Below are positions 49,734 through 57,505 of a stretch of DNA of 64,000 nucleotides, piece after piece. The notes under the pieces are model-generated. The model was not told where the DNA came from. It did no database searches and saw only the letters and a list, made by a program, of their open reading frames with translations. The number at the start of each line of letters is the position of its first letter. Position 1 is the first letter of the stretch. The position numbers and the translations under genes are program-made. Origin of the DNA: Streptomyces curacoi (GTDB lineage Bacteria > Actinomycetota > Actinomycetes > Streptomycetales > Streptomycetaceae); the NCBI RefSeq assembly GCF_001513975.1, contig NZ_KQ947990.1, forward strand, positions 360,336 through 424,335. Reading direction: 5' to 3'.

Positions 49734-51233
49734 ATGGCCGAACGCGAACATGTGCGGGTCGCGGTGGTCGGGTCCGGCTTCGGCGGGCTGGGGGCCGCCG
49801 TACGGCTGCGGCGCGAGGGCGTCACCGACTTCGTGGTCCTGGAGCGGGCCGACAGCGTCGGCGGGACCTGGCGGGACAACAGCTATCCGGGATGCGCGTG
49901 CGATGTGCCGTCGCATCTGTACTCGTTCTCCTTCGCGCCCAACCCCGACTGGCCCCGCGCCTTCTCGGGGCAGGAGCACATCCGCGCGTACCTGGAGCAC
50001 GTCACGGACGTCTTCGGGCTGCGTCCCCACATCCGCTTCGGCTCGGAGGTGCAGCGGATGACGTGGAACGGCGAGCGGCTGTGCTGGGACATCGAGACCA
50101 CCGGCGGGAATCTCTCGGCCGACCTCGTGGCCTCCGCCACGGGGCCGCTGTCGGACCCCAGGATCCCGGACATCCCGGGGCTCGACTCCTTCCCGGGCAA
50201 GGTCTTCCACTCCGCCCGCTGGGACCACGACTACGACCTGCGCGGCAAGCGCGTCGCCATGGTCGGCACCGGCGCCTCCGCCATCCAGATCGTGCCGTCC
50301 ATCCAGCCCGAGGTCGGGCGGCTCACGCTCTTCCAGCGCACCCCGCCGTGGGTCATGCCCCGCGTCGACCGGGCGATCAGCGGCGCCGAGCGCGCCCTGC
50401 ACCGGGCCCTGCCCTTCACCACGCAGCTGCGTCGCGGGCTGCTGTGGGGCATCCGGGAGCTGCAGGTCCAGGCGTTCACCAAGCACCCGGGCGAGCTGGG
50501 GCTCATCGAGCAGCTGGCCAAGCGGAACATGGGCCGTTCCATCAAGGACCCCGCCCTGCGCGCCAAGCTCACTCCCGACTACCGCATCGGCTGCAAGCGG
50601 ATCCTGCTGTCCAGCGACTACTACCCGGCGCTCGCCCAGCCCAATGTGGACGTCGTCGCCAGTGGACTGAGCGAGGTCCGCGGCTCCACGCTGGTCGCGG
50701 CCGACGGCAGTGAGGCCGAGGTCGACGCGATCGTCTTCGGCACCGGCTTCCATGTCACCGACATGCCCATCGCCGAGCGGGTGGTGGGCGCGGAGGGCAG
50801 GACGCTCGCCGAGGTGTGGAAGGGCGGGATGGAGGCGCTGCGCGGTGCGTCGGCCGCCGGGTTCCCCAACTGGATGACCATCATCGGGCCCAACACGGGG
50901 CTCGGGAACTCCTCCATGATCCTGATGATCGAGTCCCAGCTGAACTACCTGGCCGACTTCGTACGGCAGTTGAACGTCCTCGGCGGCCGGGTGGCCCTCG
51001 ACGCCCGGCCGAGCGCCGTGGCCGCCTGGAACCGGCGGGTGCAGGAGCGCATGAAGCGGACCGTGTGGAACACGGGCGGCTGCACGAGCTGGTACCTCGA
51101 CGCGAACGGCCGCAACACCACCATCTGGCCCGGCACGACGACCGAGTTCCGGCGGGCCACGCGCCGGGTGGATCTGGCGGAGTACGTCGTGGTCCGCGCC
51201 GCCGTCAAGGAGAGCGCCGAGGTGACCGCGTGA
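49734..51233 (+). CDS. Flavin-containing (Baeyer-Villiger-type) monooxygenase
   Basis: 499 residues. FAD site VVGSGFGGLG (about 11-20), the Baeyer-Villiger fingerprint F-x-G-x3-H-x3-WD as FPGKVFHSARWD (153-164), and the second nucleotide site MVGTGASAIQ (about 177-186). It should insert oxygen into ketones or oxidise fatty ketone/steroid-like substrates with NADPH. GGAGG precedes the ATG. First gene of a three-gene unit (GTGA overlap with the next), like Rv3083 of the mycobacterial mymA operon. Confidence 0.92.
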   Translation: MAEREHVRVAVVGSGFGGLGAAVRLRREGVTDFVVLERADSVGGTWRDNSYPGCACDVPSHLYSFSFAPNPDWPRAFSGQEHIRAYLEHVTDVFGLRPHIRFGSEVQRMTWNGERLCWDIETTGGNLSADLVASATGPLSDPRIPDIPGLDSFPGKVFHSARWDHDYDLRGKRVAMVGTGASAIQIVPSIQPEVGRLTLFQRTPPWVMPRVDRAISGAERALHRALPFTTQLRRGLLWGIRELQVQAFTKHPGELGLIEQLAKRNMGRSIKDPALRAKLTPDYRIGCKRILLSSDYYPALAQPNVDVVASGLSEVRGSTLVAADGSEAEVDAIVFGTGFHVTDMPIAERVVGAEGRTLAEVWKGGMEALRGASAAGFPNWMTIIGPNTGLGNSSMILMIESQLNYLADFVRQLNVLGGRVALDARPSAVAAWNRRVQERMKRTVWNTGGCTSWYLDANGRNTTIWPGTTTEFRRATRRVDLAEYVVVRAAVKESAEVTA

Positions 51234-52165
51234 GCCGTCTCCTGCACGTGAAGTCCGGGCCGTACGCCCCGCCCGCCCCCGCCCGTGAGCTGACGGCCGT
51301 CTCCGCCGACGGGGCGCGTCTGCACATAGAGGTGCACGGCCCCCAGGGCGCCCCCGCCGTCGTCCTCGCCCACGGCTGGACCTGCTCGACCGCCTTCTGG
51401 GCCGCGCAGATACGCGACCTCGCCGTCGACCACCGCGTCATCGCCTACGACCAGCGCGGCCACGGACGCAGCCCGGCGAGCCCGGCGTGCAGCACCGACG
51501 CCCTCGCCGACGACCTCGAAGCCGTACTGAGGGCGACCCTGGCACCCGGCGAGAAGGCCGTGATCGCCGGGCACTCCATGGGCGGGATGACGGTGATGGC
51601 CGCCGCCACGCGCGCGGCGTTCCGGGAGCACGCGGCCGCCGTCCTGCTGTGCAGCACGGGATCGTCGCGGCTGGTCGCCGAGTCCACGGTCGTACCGCTG
51701 CGTCCCGGGCGGCTGCGCACCTGGCTGACCAAGCACATCCTCGGCTCCCGGGCACCGCTCGGGCCGGTCACGCCGGTCGCCAGGGCGGTCCTCAAGTACG
51801 GGACGATGGGCTCCGGTTCGGCCCCGCACATGGTCGAGGCGTGCGCGCGGATCGTGCACGCCTGCCCGCGCAAGGTGCGTCATGCCTGGTCGCAGGTGCT
51901 CGACCTGCTCGACCTGGACCATGGCGTACGGGAGTTGGCGGTGCCGACCGCGGTGGTCGTCGGCACGGCGGACCGGCTGACCCCGCCGGTGCACGCGCAT
52001 GCGCTGGCGGCCGCGCTGCCCCACTGCCTCGGCGTCACCGAACTGCCCGGTCTCGGGCACATGACGCCGGTCGAGGCGCCCGAGCTGGTGACCGGGCGGA
52101 TACGGGAACTCGTCATGACGTACACGCGGGCCAGGACGTACCCGCAGGTGAAGGAGGGCGCATGA
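51230..52165 (+). CDS. Alpha/beta hydrolase (lipase/esterase type)
   Basis: 311 residues. Oxyanion motif HGWTCSTAFW, YDQRGHGRS, nucleophile elbow GHSMGG (Ser116), and a C-terminal HALAAALPHC...GLGHMTPVEAPE with the catalytic His. GTG overlaps the monooxygenase stop (GTGA), and its own stop overlaps the SDR start (ATGA). It would hydrolyse the ester made by a Baeyer-Villiger step, which fits the operon logic; parallels LipR in the mymA operon. Confidence 0.9.
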   Translation: MSRLLHVKSGPYAPPAPARELTAVSADGARLHIEVHGPQGAPAVVLAHGWTCSTAFWAAQIRDLAVDHRVIAYDQRGHGRSPASPACSTDALADDLEAVLRATLAPGEKAVIAGHSMGGMTVMAAATRAAFREHAAAVLLCSTGSSRLVAESTVVPLRPGRLRTWLTKHILGSRAPLGPVTPVARAVLKYGTMGSGSAPHMVEACARIVHACPRKVRHAWSQVLDLLDLDHGVRELAVPTAVVVGTADRLTPPVHAHALAAALPHCLGVTELPGLGHMTPVEAPELVTGRIRELVMTYTRARTYPQVKEGA

Positions 52166-53046
52166 GCAGGGTGAGCCTGGAGGGGCAGGTCGCCGTCGTG
52201 ACCGGGGCGGCGCGGGGCGTGGGTGAGCTGCTCGCCCGCAAGCTCTCCGCGCGCGGCGCGAGCGTGGCGCTCGTCGGGCTGGAGCCGGACGAGCTCAAGC
52301 AGGTCTCCGAGCGGCTGCACGGCGACAGCGACCACTGGTACGCCGACGTGACGGACCACGAGGCGATGGCCCGGGTGGCGCGGGAGGTGAAGGAACGGTT
52401 CGGGAAGGTCGACATCGTGGTGGCCAACGCGGGTGTCGCCACCGGCGGGCCGTTCGTGGACTCCGACCCGGAGGCGTGGCGGCGCGTCATCGAGGTCAAC
52501 CTCATCGGGTCGGCGGTGACGGCGCGGGCGTTTCTGCCGGTGCTGATGGAGAGCCGCGGATATCTGCTGCAGATCGCCTCGCTGGCCGCCCTCACCCCGG
52601 CGCCCATGATGACCGCGTACTGCGCGTCCAAGTCGGGTGTGGAGGCGTACGCGCACAGTCTGCGGGCCGAGGTCGGCCACAAGGGCGTACGGGTGGGCGT
52701 CGGTTATCTGTCCTGGACCGACACCGACATGGTGCGCGGGGCCGATCAGGACGACGTCATGCGGGAGTTGCGCAAGCGGCTGCCGTGGCCGTCCAACAAG
52801 ACCTATCCGCTGGGGCCGGCGGTCGACCGGATCGTGGCCGGGATCGAGCGGCGGTCGAGCCATGTGTACGGGCAGTGGTGGCTGCGCGGGATGCAGGGGG
52901 TGCGCGGGTATCTGCCGGGGCTCATCGGGACCGTCGGGCAGCGGGAGATGCGGCGGTTCGCGGATCGGCTGGAGGGGATGCGGACGGGGCTGGTCGGGGC
53001 GGGCGGCGCCGCCGATGAGCAGGAGAGGACTACGCGGCGTAACTGA
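52162..53046 (+). CDS. Short-chain dehydrogenase/reductase
   Basis: 294 residues. Cofactor site TGAARGVG (14-21), NAG at about 89-91, catalytic Ser140, Tyr153 and Lys157 (YCASK), with a C-terminal extension. AAGGAGG upstream. It oxidises or reduces the alcohol/ketone partner of the pathway; the order monooxygenase-hydrolase-SDR matches Rv3083-Rv3085 as I recall. A hydrophobic substrate (alkyl ketone or sterol-like) is likely. Confidence 0.93.
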   Translation: MSRVSLEGQVAVVTGAARGVGELLARKLSARGASVALVGLEPDELKQVSERLHGDSDHWYADVTDHEAMARVAREVKERFGKVDIVVANAGVATGGPFVDSDPEAWRRVIEVNLIGSAVTARAFLPVLMESRGYLLQIASLAALTPAPMMTAYCASKSGVEAYAHSLRAEVGHKGVRVGVGYLSWTDTDMVRGADQDDVMRELRKRLPWPSNKTYPLGPAVDRIVAGIERRSSHVYGQWWLRGMQGVRGYLPGLIGTVGQREMRRFADRLEGMRTGLVGAGGAADEQERTTRRN

Positions 53047-53134
53047 TCGACATGCGTGCGGTTGTCGCCCGTGTGAATCTGGTCGAGGCCCCAGCGAGGG
53101 GCCAACCCCCCACCCACTACGGGAGTGAACCCAC

Positions 53135-53311
53135 ATGGGCATGAAGGACCAGTTCCAGGACAAGTCCGAGCAGCTGCAGCAGCAGGCGCGACAGAAGGCG
53201 CAGCAGGCGCGGGAGCAGGCGCGCGGCCGCAAGCGGGAGCAGCGGGAGGACGAGCCCGAGCGCTCGACGCGTGAGGAAGAGGAGCGCTTCGACCAGGACT
53301 ACGACCGGTAG
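53135..53311 (+). CDS. Small charged coiled-coil protein
   Basis: 58 residues: MGMKDQFQDKSEQLQQQAR, then Arg/Gln/Glu repeats and a tail of Glu, Asp and Arg (REEEERFDQDYDR). It starts at ATG 53135 with GGAG 9 bases upstream; ATG 53141 is possible. No membrane segment; likely one long amphipathic helix. Resembles short stress-related CsbD-like or PspA-like helical proteins in feel only. A strong terminator follows at 53336. Confidence 0.7.
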   Translation: MGMKDQFQDKSEQLQQQARQKAQQAREQARGRKREQREDEPERSTREEEERFDQDYDR

Positions 53312-53335
53312 TCGTCGCGCTCGGCAGTAGCCGGT

Positions 53336-53375
53336 GAACGCGGGGTGCCCCCTGTTCGGTGGGTGCCCCGCGTTC
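53336..53375. terminator. Terminator between small helical protein and tricorn gene
   Basis: GAACGCGGGG (53336-53345) and CCCCGCGTTC (53366-53375) are perfect arms with further CCC/GGG pairing inside. It serves the convergent tricorn gene too. Confidence 0.85.
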
Positions 53376-53386
53376 TTGGTGCCGTT

Positions 53387-56300
53387 TCAGGAGCGTGGGG
53401 GCAATGGTGGTCTCGACCGGTCCGGGACGTGGGAGTAGTCCGGGGGAGTCGCCGGCGGATTGGTCTCCAGTAGCTCCAGCGCCAGTTCCACCGCGTCGGC
53501 CAGCTGGGCGTGGCGGCCCTCCGCCCAGTCCAGGGGGGTGCGCAGGACCTCCACGTCCGGGGTGACGCCCTTGTTCTCGATGCTCCAGCCGTACGCGTCG
53601 AACCAGGCCGCGTTCATCGGGACCGTGATCACCGTGCCGTCGCCCAGGCGGTGCCGGCCGGTCATGCCGACCACTCCGCCCCAGGTGCGCTGGCCGACGA
53701 CCGGGCCCAGCTTGAGGAGCTTGAACGCGGCCGTGATCATGTCGCCGTCCGAGGACGTCGCCTCGTCGGCCAGGGCGACCACCGGGCCGCGCGGGGCGTT
53801 CGAGGCGTACGACACCGGCTGGGCGTTGCGGGTGAGGTCCCAGCCGAGGATCGTGCGGGTGAGCTTCTCCACGACCAGCTCGCTGATGTGGCCGCCGGCG
53901 TTGCCGCGTACGTCGACGATCAGCGCGGGGCGTGACATCTCCATCCGCAGGTCCCGGTTGAACTGGGCCCACCCGGAGCCGCCCATGTCCGGGATGTGCA
54001 GGTAGCCGCAGCGGCCGCCGCTCAACTCCCGGACGACCGCGCGGCGTTTGGCGACCCAGTCCTGGTAGCGCAGTGGCCGCTCGTCGATCAGCGGGACCAC
54101 CGCCACCCGACGCGGCCCGCCCGTCTCGCCCTCCGCCGGGCTGAACGTCAGCTCCACGGTCGTACCGCCGGAGCCGGCCAGCAGGGGATACGGCCCCAGG
54201 GCCGGGTCCACCGCCCGGCCGTCCACGTGGGTGAGTACCGCCCCTTCGCGGATTCCGGTGCCCGCCAGCGGGGAGCGGGCCTTGGAGTCGGACGACTCGC
54301 CGGGCAGGACGCGCTTGACCACCCAGCCCTCGTCCCGGTGGACGAAGTTGGCGCCGAGCAGGCCCTGCCAGCGCTGGTAGTGCGGTGGGCCCTCGTTGCG
54401 GCGGGCGGCGGCGACGTACGCGTGCGAGGTGCCGAGCTCGCCCAGTACCTCGCGCAGCAGGTCCGCGAACTCGTCGGGGGTGGCGACCCGTTCGACCAGG
54501 GGGCGGTACTGGTCGAGGACCGCGTCCCAGTCGATGCCGCACATGCCCGGTTCCCAGAAGAACGCCCGGATCAGCCGGCCCGCCTCCGCGTACGACTGCC
54601 GCCACTCCGCCGTCGGGTCCACCTCGTGCAGGATGCGGCGCGAGTCGATCCAGACCGTGCTGTCGCTGTCGCCGGACTCGGTGGCGGGCACCGCCCGCAG
54701 GTCGCCCTCGTCGAGCAGGACCAGGCGGGTGCCGTCGCCGCTCACCGCGAACCAGTCCAGATGGTCGACGAGTTCGGACTTCTTCGCCTTGCTGATGTTG
54801 AAGTGTTCGAGGGTCGGCCGCCCGGTCGTGTCGTCCGGGTTGGCGAACGTCTCCCCCAGCGCGCCCGAGATCGGCCAGCGCAGCCAGACCAGTCCGCCGC
54901 CCGCGACCGGGTGCAGCGCCGAGTACTTGGAGGCGGCGACCGGGAAGGGGGTGACGCGGTTCTCCAGCCCCTCGATCTCGACGGTCACCGTGCCGCCGTC
55001 CCCGGCCTCCTCGTCCTCCACCGGGTCCAGGCCGCCGGCGGCGGGCCGGCCCTCCGGGTTCAGGGCGAAGGGGGAGGGGGTCGCCGAGGACAGGGGGACC
55101 AGGTAGGGGCGGCAGCCCAGGGGGAAGGACAGGTCGCCGGTGTGGACGTCGTACACCGGGTCGAAGCCCCGCCAGGAGAGGAAGGCCAGATAGCGGCCGT
55201 CCCGGGTGAACACCGGGTTCTCGTCCTCGAAGCGGCCGTTGGTGACGTCGACGATCAGGCGGTCCTTTATCCGGGCCAGCTTGATCTGGCGCAGGGAGCG
55301 GCCGATACCGGGGTGCGACCAGGTCAGCCAGGCTCCGTCCGGGGAGAAGGACAGGTCCCGCACCGGGCCGTTGACCGACCGGATCACCTCCGTGACCTCG
55401 CCGCCGGAGTCCTCCGCAACGTCGAGGAGGAGCAGCCGTCCGTCGTGCGAGGCGATCGCGAGGCGCTCTCCCGGCGGGTCGGCGACCATCTCCAGGACCC
55501 GGCCCAGTGCGCCCGAGGCCAGTCGGCGCGGGGCGCGGTCGCCCGTCGCCCTCGGCAGATACGCGATCTCGACGGCGTCCTCGCCCTCCGCGTCCGTCAC
55601 ATACGCGACCTGGCCGACCGAGCCGAGCATCTCCGGGAGCCGGACCCGTACGCCGCGCGTGTCGGTGATCGTGCGGGCCGGGCCGTCCCGGTGGGTGAGC
55701 CAGTACAGGCTGCCCCGTACGACGACGGCGCTCGCGCGGCCCGTCTCGTCCACGGAGACTCCGTCGACGTGCTGGGCGGCGGGGACCTGGTAGGGACGCC
55801 GGCCCGCGCGCGGCCCGCTCAGCCGTACTTCGAGCTTGCGCGGCTTGCTGTCGGCGGCGAGGTCGTCGACCATCCACAGGTCGCCGGCGCACTGGTAGAC
55901 CACCCGGGTGCCGTCACTGGAGGCGTGCCGGGCGTAGAAGGCGTCGTGGTCGGTGTGGCGGCGCAGGTCGGAGCCGTCGTAGGCGCACGAGTAGAGGTTG
56001 CCGACGCCCTCGTGGTCGGAGAGGAAGGCGATCCGGCCGCCGACGAACATGGGGGAGTGGAGGTGGCCGCCGAGGTCGGCGAGCAGGCGTTCGCCGTGCA
56101 GCCAGAGGCGGCCCGTGGCGCCGCCCCGGTAGCGCTTCCAGGCGGCCGGTTCGTGCGGTGGGGTGCCGGTCAGGAGCAGGGTCTTGCGTTCGCCGTCGAG
56201 GTCGGCGACCTGGATGTCGGAGCACGGCCCCCAGGGCAGCTTGCGGCCGGGGTCGCCCTCGGGGCGGACCTTGTAGGCCCAGGTGAAGTGGGAGAAGGGC

Positions 56301-56680
56301 TCGCCGTGGGAGGCGACGGCGAGGATCACCCCGTCGGGTGTCCAGCCGCACACCTGGGTGTCCGGCGACCCCCAGTGGGTGAGCTGTCTGCCCGGTCCGC
56401 CGTCCACCGGGACCAGGTGGATCTCGGGGACCAGGCTGCGCCAGCTCGTGTACGCGATGTGGCGGCCGTCGGGGGAGAAGCGGGGGTGGCCGATCTTGGT
56501 GCGGTCCACGGTGAGCCGCCAGGCGCGGCCCGGCCGGTCCAGCGGGGCCAGCCACAGGTCGTCCTCGGCCACGAAGCACAGCAGTTCGCCGCTCAGATGC
56601 GGTAGGCGCAGGTAGCTCACCTCCCCATGCTTTGCCCGGGGGACGGACGGGGGCAACTCGTAAGAAAACAGCTCGGCCAT
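53387..56680 (-). CDS. Tricorn protease homologue (S41 family)
   Basis: 1097 residues. N-terminal six- and seven-bladed beta-propellers (about 30-680, PD40-like SPDGRHIAYTSW repeats), a linker, a PDZ domain (about 780-860) and an S41 catalytic core. Catalytic residues as in archaeal tricorn: Ser752/His753 in GTSHAYV, nucleophile Ser977 in TSSDGD, and Glu1035 in SIENKG. It degrades 6-12-residue peptides left by the proteasome, which streptomycetes have. ATG 56680; a GTG at 56620 (VSYLRLPH) closer to the family consensus is the alternative. Divergent from TetR/MMPL across a palindromic operator region. Confidence 0.92.
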   Translation of the reverse strand: MAELFSYELPPSVPRAKHGEVSYLRLPHLSGELLCFVAEDDLWLAPLDRPGRAWRLTVDRTKIGHPRFSPDGRHIAYTSWRSLVPEIHLVPVDGGPGRQLTHWGSPDTQVCGWTPDGVILAVASHGEPFSHFTWAYKVRPEGDPGRKLPWGPCSDIQVADLDGERKTLLLTGTPPHEPAAWKRYRGGATGRLWLHGERLLADLGGHLHSPMFVGGRIAFLSDHEGVGNLYSCAYDGSDLRRHTDHDAFYARHASSDGTRVVYQCAGDLWMVDDLAADSKPRKLEVRLSGPRAGRRPYQVPAAQHVDGVSVDETGRASAVVVRGSLYWLTHRDGPARTITDTRGVRVRLPEMLGSVGQVAYVTDAEGEDAVEIAYLPRATGDRAPRRLASGALGRVLEMVADPPGERLAIASHDGRLLLLDVAEDSGGEVTEVIRSVNGPVRDLSFSPDGAWLTWSHPGIGRSLRQIKLARIKDRLIVDVTNGRFEDENPVFTRDGRYLAFLSWRGFDPVYDVHTGDLSFPLGCRPYLVPLSSATPSPFALNPEGRPAAGGLDPVEDEEAGDGGTVTVEIEGLENRVTPFPVAASKYSALHPVAGGGLVWLRWPISGALGETFANPDDTTGRPTLEHFNISKAKKSELVDHLDWFAVSGDGTRLVLLDEGDLRAVPATESGDSDSTVWIDSRRILHEVDPTAEWRQSYAEAGRLIRAFFWEPGMCGIDWDAVLDQYRPLVERVATPDEFADLLREVLGELGTSHAYVAAARRNEGPPHYQRWQGLLGANFVHRDEGWVVKRVLPGESSDSKARSPLAGTGIREGAVLTHVDGRAVDPALGPYPLLAGSGGTTVELTFSPAEGETGGPRRVAVVPLIDERPLRYQDWVAKRRAVVRELSGGRCGYLHIPDMGGSGWAQFNRDLRMEMSRPALIVDVRGNAGGHISELVVEKLTRTILGWDLTRNAQPVSYASNAPRGPVVALADEATSSDGDMITAAFKLLKLGPVVGQRTWGGVVGMTGRHRLGDGTVITVPMNAAWFDAYGWSIENKGVTPDVEVLRTPLDWAEGRHAQLADAVELALELLETNPPATPPDYSHVPDRSRPPLPPRS

Positions 56681-56712
56681 CGGTGTGTCCGGCGGGCGTG
56701 ACCCAGAACACG

Positions 56713-56775
56713 AACGAAACCGTTTCGTTTCGCTAGGAGGTGCGCTATCTTCGTGGTGTACGAAACCGTGTCGTT
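56713..56775. promoter_or_regulatory. TetR operators between tricorn and TetR/MMPL genes
   Basis: AACGAAA-CCG-TTTCGTT (56713-56729) is a perfect palindrome. A related copy ACGAAAC-CG-TGTCGTT lies at 56760-56775, 46 bases on. Both match the typical TetR autoregulatory position, before the TetR start at 56798. Confidence 0.75.
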
Positions 56776-56797
56776 CGGAGTGGGAAGGTGAGTGACA

Positions 56798-57403
56798 GTG
56801 ATGGCCGAGGCCGCAACCGCGCGTCGCAGTCGGATCACCCCTGAGCGCGAGGCCGAGTTGTACGAGGCCGTGCTCGACCTGCTCCGAGAGGTCGGCTACG
56901 ACGCCCTCACCATGGACGCCGTGGCCGCGCGCACCCGGTCCAGCAAGGCGACGCTCTACCGCCAGTGGGGCGGCAAGGCCGAGCTGGTGGTGAAGGCCAT
57001 CCGGCACAACAAGCCCGGCAAGGACGTCGGCAAGGTCGACACCGGGTCGCTCCGCGGCGACTTCCACGCGCTCATGGCGCATGCGGACGACGCCGAGATG
57101 GAGCAGAACAGCGCGCTGATGCGCGGGCTGGCCATGGCGATGCACGCGAACCCGGACCTCCACCGGGAGTTCCGGAGCCAGATCGTCGAACCGGAGATCG
57201 CGGAGTTCCGCCGTGTGCTGCAGCGCGCGGTCGACCGGGGCGAGGTCCGTCCGGACTGCCCGGCGCTGGACTTCGTGGTGCACATGATGCTCGGCGCCTT
57301 CGTGACCTGCACGATCCTCGACGAGAGGCCGCCGACGCGGGCCTTCCTCACCTCGTACATCGACGCCGTGGTCCTCCCCGCCCTCGGCGTGCCCGTCAAC
57401 TGA
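56798..57403 (+). CDS. TetR-family repressor of MMPL exporter
   Basis: 201 residues. HTH about 15-60 (ELYEAVLDLLREVGYDALTMDAVAARTRSSKATLYRQWGGKAELV) followed by a TetR_C ligand domain. GTG 56798 is picked for spacing to GGAAGG (9 bases); GTG 56792 and ATG 56801 are also possible. Operators upstream and MMPL gene 102 bases downstream suggest it controls its own expression and the pump. Confidence 0.9.
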   Translation: MMAEAATARRSRITPEREAELYEAVLDLLREVGYDALTMDAVAARTRSSKATLYRQWGGKAELVVKAIRHNKPGKDVGKVDTGSLRGDFHALMAHADDAEMEQNSALMRGLAMAMHANPDLHREFRSQIVEPEIAEFRRVLQRAVDRGEVRPDCPALDFVVHMMLGAFVTCTILDERPPTRAFLTSYIDAVVLPALGVPVN

Positions 57404-57505
57404 CGCATCCCCTGAGCAAGCCCTCCACCTGACGTATCCGCTCACGTCGTCGGGCTGATCATCCCTGCCCTGAAACAACCCCACGACTGACCGGGAGACG
57501 CCCTC

